Assembly: GCA_964355075.1 (NCBI GenBank)
Contig: CAYHCF010000020.1
Coordinates: forward strand, 1-61,225
Length of the DNA: 61,225 nucleotides
Direction: 5' to 3'
Origin: B1 sp964355075
GTDB lineage: Bacteria; Bacteroidota; Bacteroidia; UKL13-3
The translations under genes were made by a program, and so were the position numbers. This document shows positions 56,244 to 61,225 of the stretch, one piece after another; the stretch's first letter is position 1; each line of letters starts with the position of its first letter. Below the pieces are notes generated by a model. It searched no databases, was not told the DNA's origin, and worked only from the letters and a program-made list of their open reading frames with translations.

Positions 56244-56819
56244 ATGTCAACACAGGAAAATAAGTTCGTTACCGTTTACGCAGAGGAAACACCCAATCCG
56301 GATACCATGAAGTTCGTTTTTAACTTTATGATACTGCCGGATGATGCAGTTGATTTCCCTACTATTGATAAAGTTACCAATTCTCCGCTCGCCAAGAGTT
56401 TATTTGAATTCAGCTTTGTGAGTGGCGTTTTTATCATGAATAATTTCGTCACCATCACCCGTACACACGGAACCGAGTGGCATGAAGTAATTCCGATTAT
56501 TCGTGATTTCTTAAAATCATATATAGAGGCTGATGAGCCGGTTATGAGTGGTCATGCTCCAGCCGATAAATACACCGGTGCCGATGGCCTGGTGGTGGCT
56601 CAGATTATTGAGGTTCTGGATACCTACATCAAACCGGCAGTGGAAAGTGATGGCGGAATGATTTCTTTCAAGTCATTTGACCGCGGCGTGGTAACAGTTG
56701 AAATGAAAGGTTCCTGCAGCGGTTGTCCATCTTCTACAGTTACCTTAAAACGCGGAATTGAAGGCATGCTCACCCGTATGATTCCTGAGGTGAAGGAAGT
56801 TGTTGCGGAGGCCATGTAA
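56244..56819 (+). CDS. Nfu-type iron-sulfur cluster carrier (NifU domain)
   Basis: A 191-residue scaffold that delivers Fe-S clusters. An Nfu_N domain at about 10-95 begins VYAEETPNPDTMKFVFN, and a C-terminal NifU-like domain at about 115-185 holds IKPAVESDGGMISF and the cluster-binding C158-x-x-C161 in GSCSGCPSSTVTLKRGIEGML. A T9SS cargo gene starts 12 bases later. Confidence 0.92.
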   Translation: MSTQENKFVTVYAEETPNPDTMKFVFNFMILPDDAVDFPTIDKVTNSPLAKSLFEFSFVSGVFIMNNFVTITRTHGTEWHEVIPIIRDFLKSYIEADEPVMSGHAPADKYTGADGLVVAQIIEVLDTYIKPAVESDGGMISFKSFDRGVVTVEMKGSCSGCPSSTVTLKRGIEGMLTRMIPEVKEVVAEAM

Positions 56820-56831
56820 ATATTGATTTCC

Positions 56832-58490
56832 ATGAAAAGATTTTTCACACTCTTTTTCATTGCATCCGCTATTTCAACATCAGCACAAATCAGCATTGTA
56901 AGAGCAGATTATGGCAGCGTGGGTGATGTAGTGAAATTAGCAATTGATTCTCCTGTATCCGCTTCTTTGAATCCCAATATTCTCTTATCAGGCCCTAATC
57001 GTATCTGGAATTTCACAAGCGGGGTAAATACCGATTATGCCGATTCAATGGTTTACACTGCACCCGGAACAGGAGCACCGGCCAGTGCCAATCTTTTGGT
57101 TCGTTCTTCAAATAATAGCCACTATGAATTTGTAGATGCAAATTATGTGAAAATGATTTTGGATCGGCCCAATAACAATATTTCCGGACTCAGTCTTAAA
57201 GTGCTAAGATTTTCTATAAATTATGGTTCCCTGTTGATTGATACCCTGAATTATAGCCGAACCGGAACGCCTGCAGATTTTAATGCGCCCTTATTGGCAA
57301 CGATTGGCTATGACTCTGTGCGGGCAGAAATTTGGGCATATGACTCTACCTACTGTGAGGGTTGGGGCGTGATCAATTTGCCCGATACCAGTTGCAATGT
57401 ACTAAAGGTAAAAGTAACAGTGGTTTCCAATACAAATTTATATGGTTATTCAGCCATAAGCGGGTGGACCTCTATTAATACAATTGCAGGAATTATTCCG
57501 CATCAAAGAAATGTAGAATACCAATGGATTGGTAAAAAATCAAAAAGCTTTATTGCCCGTGCGGCGATGGATTCTACCGGAACAATGGTTCAGAGTTTCA
57601 GATTCCAGCACAAAAGGATCATTCCTTCCATTAAAACAATAAGTCCTTCAGCAGGCCAGCGGGGTCAAACACTGAATGTAACGATAGCAGGAAATAATAC
57701 ACACTTTTTTCAGGTTAACGCTGCCGCAGTAAACTTCAATTTAGGTGCAGGTAAACTGACGGTCAATACCGTAAATGCCAGCAGCGATACCACCATGTTG
57801 GTTAATATCACCATCACGCAGCTAAATGCAACAGGTTTGTACGACCTTGTTATCAATGATCCAATCAGCGGAATGGTAACGCTTGCTGCCGCCTTTCAGG
57901 TTAATCCTTCGTTTTCATTACCGCAGTTAATTTCGCTCAGCCCTGTAACAGCAGGTAAAGGAAAAACCCTAACCCTTACGATTTCAGGTTCGGAAACCCA
58001 TTTTAAACAGAATTCAAATTATACCCGGGTAAGTTTTTATTATTCGGGAATCATATCGGACAATATCAAGGTGAATTCAACCAATATCATTGACGACTCC
58101 ACTCTTTCCTGTTCCATTTCCATTGATACTGCTGCCATTTTGGGTTTATACACTTTAGTAGTTAGTGATTTTGTAGATGGTACCCTGAATCTGATCGAGG
58201 CATTGCGTGTAACGGTACCAACCGGTATATTGAGTATTCCAGGAAATGAAGTAGTATTCAATGTATATCCAAATCCTGCAAACGAGGTGCTCCATGTATT
58301 TGTTTCAAATCTAAGCTCCGATGCCACCATTCAACTTTTTGATCAGACAGGTAAATGGCTTAGAACAGCAATTGCACACAAAGGAGAATGCCTGATGGAT
58401 ATCAGGGAGCTGAAATGCGGAATTTATCTTTGTAAGGTTGCTGGTGATAGCTTTACTGCAACACGTAAGGTTATTATCGGCCCAAAATAA
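56832..58490 (+). CDS. T9SS cargo with two IPT/TIG-like repeats
   Basis: A 552-residue secreted protein from the ATG 56832 with signal peptide MKRFFTLFFIASAISTSA. About 260 residues of unknown beta-rich sequence precede two related modules (near 270-365 and 365-460): SPSAGQRGQTLNVTIAGNNT and SPVTAGKGKTLTLTISGSET, each ending GLYDLVINDP or GLYTLVVSDF, as in IPT/TIG-like domains. The tail is a type-A sorting domain (VYPNPANEVLHVF, LFDQTGKWL, CGIYLCKVAG). It starts 12 bases after the Nfu gene. Confidence 0.85.
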   Translation: MKRFFTLFFIASAISTSAQISIVRADYGSVGDVVKLAIDSPVSASLNPNILLSGPNRIWNFTSGVNTDYADSMVYTAPGTGAPASANLLVRSSNNSHYEFVDANYVKMILDRPNNNISGLSLKVLRFSINYGSLLIDTLNYSRTGTPADFNAPLLATIGYDSVRAEIWAYDSTYCEGWGVINLPDTSCNVLKVKVTVVSNTNLYGYSAISGWTSINTIAGIIPHQRNVEYQWIGKKSKSFIARAAMDSTGTMVQSFRFQHKRIIPSIKTISPSAGQRGQTLNVTIAGNNTHFFQVNAAAVNFNLGAGKLTVNTVNASSDTTMLVNITITQLNATGLYDLVINDPISGMVTLAAAFQVNPSFSLPQLISLSPVTAGKGKTLTLTISGSETHFKQNSNYTRVSFYYSGIISDNIKVNSTNIIDDSTLSCSISIDTAAILGLYTLVVSDFVDGTLNLIEALRVTVPTGILSIPGNEVVFNVYPNPANEVLHVFVSNLSSDATIQLFDQTGKWLRTAIAHKGECLMDIRELKCGIYLCKVAGDSFTATRKVIIGPK

Positions 58491-58493
58491 ACA

Positions 58494-59039
58494 TTAATCT
58501 TTCGCTCCTTTTTCTCCGGTAAAATGATCATGCGGGTATTTAAACAATACATTGAAGGTAGTTAATGAACCGTAAATCCGGGTAATGTATTGCTGCATGT
58601 TTATCTTGTCTTCATCTGTAAGTTTTTCGTGCGCATTGATCCGTTGTTCCAATACCCGAATCCGGTCGCGCAGCATCACAATTTTGTGAAAGAAAGTATC
58701 AATTGGAATTTCCTTACTGCTCATATCGTGATCGCCCGGTTGCAGAATCATTTTGCCATTGGTCCATTTGCTTCCCAAACTCACATGCTCGGGCATTTCG
58801 GTCCACCTGCGTAAGATGCCCATCAGGGTTTTTTCCATTTCCAGGCTGCTGATCAAATCCTCAGGGGGTTCAATGCCTTCCACAATTTCCATGGTATGAT
58901 CGAAACGGGGGATATCTTTTTTACCCTCATGGATAAATGTAATCTGGTAATGCGATGTTTTTACATTCACAATGACCCCATCGCCGTAGGTTGGATGTTT
59001 TACGCGGCTACCAATGCCCAGGTTGTCTGTTTGTACCAT
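58494..59039 (-). CDS. unknown protein with N-terminal small beta-barrel-like domain
   Basis: A 181-residue cytoplasmic protein from the ATG 59039. The N-terminus, GIGSRVKHPTYGDGVIVNVK, is like the SH3/Tudor-type segments at the end of UvrD helicases or in CarD-like proteins. The rest is charged and helical (MLRDRIRVLEQRINAHEKLT). No enzymatic motif is seen. It starts 88 bases from the divergent dcd. Confidence 0.7.
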   Translation of the reverse strand: MVQTDNLGIGSRVKHPTYGDGVIVNVKTSHYQITFIHEGKKDIPRFDHTMEIVEGIEPPEDLISSLEMEKTLMGILRRWTEMPEHVSLGSKWTNGKMILQPGDHDMSSKEIPIDTFFHKIVMLRDRIRVLEQRINAHEKLTDEDKINMQQYITRIYGSLTTFNVLFKYPHDHFTGEKGAKD

Positions 59040-59126
59040 AATATTTGATTGATAATTAAAGCGAAACAAAAATATTTTAAAAAATTGGATTCCGAAGGGT
59101 TTAATTTGCTCAAATTATATAATAAA

Positions 59127-59663
59127 ATGATTCTCTCAGACAAAAGAATATTAGAAGCCATAGAAGCAGGCCATATTTTAATTGAGCCTTTTCGCAAAGA
59201 TTGCTTAGGTACAAATAGTTACGACGTTCATTTGGGCAGGCACCTGGCAACGTATAAGGACAGGGTATTGGATAGCCGCGAACACAATAAAGTGGATACT
59301 TTCGAAATACCACAAGAGGGTTTTGTTTTGCAACCGGGCACTTTATACCTGGGTGTTACTGCCGAATATACCGAAACGCACAAGCATGTTCCTTTTTTAG
59401 AGGGTAAGAGCAGTACCGGTCGCCTTGGGATTGATATTCATGCTACGGCCGGAAAAGGCGATGTGGGGTATTGCAATACCTGGACAATGGAGATTTCCTG
59501 TATTCAGCCCGTAAGAATATATGCAGGCATGCCGATTGGCCAACTCATTTATTTGGTTGTGGATGGAGAAATAGAGACCTTGTACAACACCAAGAAAAAC
59601 GCAAAATACAGCAAGCGCTCGGTAAAGCCGGTGGAGAGCATGATGTGGAAGAACAAGTTTTAG
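59127..59663 (+). CDS. dcd: dCTP deaminase
   Basis: Converts dCTP to dUTP for dTTP synthesis. The 178-residue length from the ATG 59127 equals the family norm; the frame extends 26 codons upstream without features. Motifs are MILSDKRILEAIEAGHI, CLGTNSYDVHLG, LEGKSSTGRLGIDIHATAGK and NTWTMEISC, which holds the catalytic Glu. The repeat region begins eight bases after the stop. Confidence 0.95.
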   Translation: MILSDKRILEAIEAGHILIEPFRKDCLGTNSYDVHLGRHLATYKDRVLDSREHNKVDTFEIPQEGFVLQPGTLYLGVTAEYTETHKHVPFLEGKSSTGRLGIDIHATAGKGDVGYCNTWTMEISCIQPVRIYAGMPIGQLIYLVVDGEIETLYNTKKNAKYSKRSVKPVESMMWKNKF

Positions 59664-59974
59664 TATTATTGGCTTTACGAAATACGAATCCCGATAGCTA
59701 TCGGGACGAATGTACGAATGGGGACACCTGTCGGGTTGAGCGGAGTCGAAACCTATTTGATGTGAAAACCCAAATTACCACTTTACATGAATTACGAGAT
59801 GTCATTGGTAGCTTAGCCTGCCCTGAGCTTGTCGATGGGAAGGATAGCGGTGAAAGCATATCCTGCTACGATTTTTTGTTTATTGCAATTGCAACCTGTA
59901 ATAGCATGGTTGTTGGCAAATCCACTAGCCGTACTAAAGTGACCTGGAAAGTGATATTTGGCCCAATATTTAGG
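59664..59974. other. 311-bp gap made of repeat remnants, no gene
   Basis: Carries a single copy of the unit that forms the terminal array (59672-59775, with a palindrome inside it) and a CCTGAGCTTGTCGATGGG-type element near 59819-59840. A plus-strand frame runs through it but is composed of repeat sequence and the end of dcd out of frame. Confidence 0.75.
59672..59775 (+). repeat. solitary copy of the terminal 105-bp repeat, interrupted by a palindrome
   Basis: Shares TTTACGAAATACGAAT, CGAATGTACGAATGGGG, ACACCTGTCGGGTTGAGC, GGAGTCGAAACCTATTT and ATGTGAAAACCCAA with the array units, in the same direction. Where the array has TATA, this copy has a 17-base insert containing CCCGATAGCTATCGGG (59690-59705). 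Confidence 0.85.
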
Positions 59975-60424
59975 TTAAGATTTACTTTTCTTGTCCCGCA
60001 AAACAATTAGCTCTGAGGTGTAGTAAACCCGTTTAAAGTTTTTTGATTTTAGGCCAATATAAAGTTCTTTGTCGCCAGTCCACAAGCCCCCTTTTAGATG
60101 CTTTGTTAAAGCAACAAAATCCGAATCATCTACATCGATGTCATTAACAATTTGCTCCGCGACAAGCCAGGTTTTGGCCGGAATTAGTTCCTCGTTAATG
60201 AAGTTTATTTTTGTAAATAGCTTAAATCTGGATTCTTTAAGTTTCTCTTCTGAAAGATTAGAAATTCGTTTGAGCTTGTCCCAATGTTTTTCAATTTCGT
60301 ACCGCATATAATCGCAGCTATAAAATTCAAATATGCCGTCGGAGTTGAAGAGCAAATCACCTATTTTCCCGTTTGTATTGAGTAGGCAGCTAAAAATAAT
60401 ATTAGTGTCTGCGATTATTTTCAC
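59975..60424 (-). CDS. PIN-domain protein, probable VapC-like toxin
   Basis: A 149-residue protein. It has the four acidic PIN residues: D in IIADTNIIFSCLL, E in YMRYEIEKHW, D in DIDVDDSDFVALT, and D in GLWTGDKEL. PIN toxins are Mg2+-dependent RNases. The likely start is the GTG at 60424, whose last two bases overlap the TGA of the upstream antitoxin gene (GTGA), so translation is coupled. The next codons up in frame begin with a TTG only. The pair stands between repeat copies, as accessory DNA would. Confidence 0.85.
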   Translation of the reverse strand: MKIIADTNIIFSCLLNTNGKIGDLLFNSDGIFEFYSCDYMRYEIEKHWDKLKRISNLSEEKLKESRFKLFTKINFINEELIPAKTWLVAEQIVNDIDVDDSDFVALTKHLKGGLWTGDKELYIGLKSKNFKRVYYTSELIVLRDKKSKS

Positions 60425-60624
60425 TTGATAAGGCGACTGCGGTTTTTGTTCCACCAATCCTTCTTAACTTGCTTGGAAAGTTTGTCAACATCAGATTGTT
60501 TAGCCTTGGATTTGGAAGTTGCTTCCTTGTAACTTAAAAAGTCCACAAGCCGTTGCAGTCCTTCAGTGTCCACACTGGATGAAAGCCGAATTATAACTTC
60601 GCTGTTTGTTCTCTCGATTAACAT
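60421..60624 (-). CDS. probable antitoxin partner of the PIN protein
   Basis: A 67-residue protein from the ATG 60624 (MLIERTNSEVIIRLSSSVDT) with GLQRLVDFLSYKEATSKSKA and a very basic end (KKDWWNKNRSRLIK). The size and the position directly before the PIN gene fit an antitoxin. The family is not one I can name; the beta-strand-like N-terminus and the helical middle could be a small DNA-binding or dimer domain. The frame extends further upstream through the repeat array, which I regard as untranslated. Confidence 0.7.
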   Translation of the reverse strand: MLIERTNSEVIIRLSSSVDTEGLQRLVDFLSYKEATSKSKAKQSDVDKLSKQVKKDWWNKNRSRLIK

Positions 60625-60642
60625 GGGATTCAATTTGTAGTT

Positions 60643-60676
60643 CAAATATAAAGAAATTGTCTGATAATAATGCAAA
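60643..60676 (-). promoter_or_regulatory. promoter of the toxin-antitoxin pair
   Basis: On the minus strand TTTG, 22 bases, then TATATTTG. The -7 box is a perfect match; the spacer is one base over the usual range. It lies 18 bases before the antitoxin ATG and supports that start. Confidence 0.5.
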
Positions 60677-60718
60677 TTTCTCCTGTTTGCAGGCACCATG
60701 AACGGACCGCAAATTGTA

Positions 60719-61225
60719 CGAATGGACTTTACGAAATACGAATTATACGAATGTACGAATGGGGACACCTGTCGGGTTGAGCGGAGTCGAAACCTGTTTT
60801 ATGTGAAACCCTAAATCATTTGTTACGCTTGACTTTACGAAATACGAATTATACGAATGTACGAATGTACGAATGGGGACACCTGTCTGGTTGAGCGGAG
60901 TCGAAACCTATTTTATGTGAAAACAAAAATCATTTGTTACGCTCGACTTTACGAAATACGAATCATACGAATGTACGAATGGGGACACCTGTCTGGTTGA
61001 GCGGAGTCGAAACCTATTTTATGTGAAAACCCAATCATTTGTTACACTTGACTTTACGAAATACGAATTATACGAATGTACGAATGGGGACACCTGTCGG
61101 GTTGAGCGGAGTCGAAACCTATTTTATGTGAAAACCCAATCATTTGTTACACTTGACTTTACGAAATACGAATTATACGAATGTACGAATGGGGACACCT
61201 GTCGGGTTGAGCGGAGTCGAAACCT
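60719..61225. repeat. tandem array of about 105-bp units, cut by the window end
   Basis: Five units, marked by GGGGACACCTGT at 60761, 60875, 60981, 61086 and 61191. The spacings are 114, 106, 105 and 105; the 114 copy has an extra eight-base TACGAATG step. Each unit contains short TACGAAT sub-repeats, GGTTGAGCGGAGTCGAAACC, and ATTTGTTACACTTGACTTTA. Unit differences are few single-base changes, so expansion looks recent. No spacers or coding frame are present. Confidence 0.95.

Noticed and set aside
59471..60010. Plus-strand coding frame across the end of dcd and the repeat
   Set aside because: It is out of frame with dcd for half its length and the rest is repeat sequence and the antisense of the PIN gene end.
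60625..60768. Longer N-terminus for the antitoxin
   Set aside because: The extension is encoded by a repeat unit and lies upstream of a good promoter box at 60643-60676.
60719..61225. CRISPR array
   Set aside because: The whole 105-bp unit repeats; there are no variable spacers between short repeats, and no cas genes are nearby.

Overview
The window looks like a chromosomal segment of a free-living member of the Bacteroidota (Sphingobacteriia/Chitinophagia-like). The grounds are an AT-rich sequence, at least nine secreted proteins that end in a type IX secretion (T9SS) type-A sorting domain, start codons without Shine-Dalgarno sites, and promoters of the Bacteroidota form TTG-N19-TAnnTTTG (clearest before clpP and the tRNA-Cys gene). 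Many intergenic gaps hold small palindromic or tandem repeats.

Layout. 1-2.2 kb: tcdA, two small hypothetical genes and short repeats. 2.2-12.8 kb: acs, then four genes for exported proteins on the minus strand, three with T9SS tails. 12.9-17.7 kb (minus): a response regulator / histidine kinase / phospholipase D-like synthase operon, and a lipid kinase followed by a SUI1/YciH factor. 17.7-19.7 kb: clpP-clpX. 19.8-22.9 kb: a protein with kinase-like motifs and a secreted C25-like protein without the catalytic pair. 23-27.3 kb (plus): a UMF1-type MFS permease overlapping a LutA-like protein, an SPFH protein and an Ldh-family dehydrogenase. 27.3-30.8 kb: corA divergent from a large secreted NodB-like protein. 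30.8-31.9 kb: an inverted-repeat element and tRNA-Cys. 31.9-38.6 kb: subtilase, DUF4920 lipoprotein, CxxCH lipoprotein, choice-of-anchor V protein, pdhB and a secreted beta-propeller protein. 38.9-44.7 kb (minus): M16 protease, prmC, YkuK-like protein and two overlapping carboxypeptidase-regulatory-like genes. 44.7-51.7 kb: an RlmI-like methyltransferase, a UbiA-like membrane protein, clpC, rlmH and another methyltransferase. 51.7-59.7 kb: lipoprotein, a MurF-Alr fusion lacking most of MurF, an MFS permease, recX, an Nfu protein, a T9SS cargo protein, an unknown protein and dcd. 59.7-61.2 kb: a PIN-domain toxin/antitoxin pair bracketed by copies of a repeat that becomes a tandem array running off the window.

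Most genes are housekeeping: proteolysis (ClpXP, ClpC), translation and RNA modification (TcdA, PrmC, RlmH, RlmI-like, YciH), central carbon (Acs, PdhB), nucleotide and Fe-S supply (Dcd, Nfu). Scattered among them are T9SS cargo genes; no T9SS machinery gene is present. The most unusual material is the TA module set in repeats, the 540-bp inverted element next to tRNA-Cys, two cargo proteins whose enzyme domains appear to have lost catalytic residues, the kinase-like protein, and the truncated MurF-Alr fusion.
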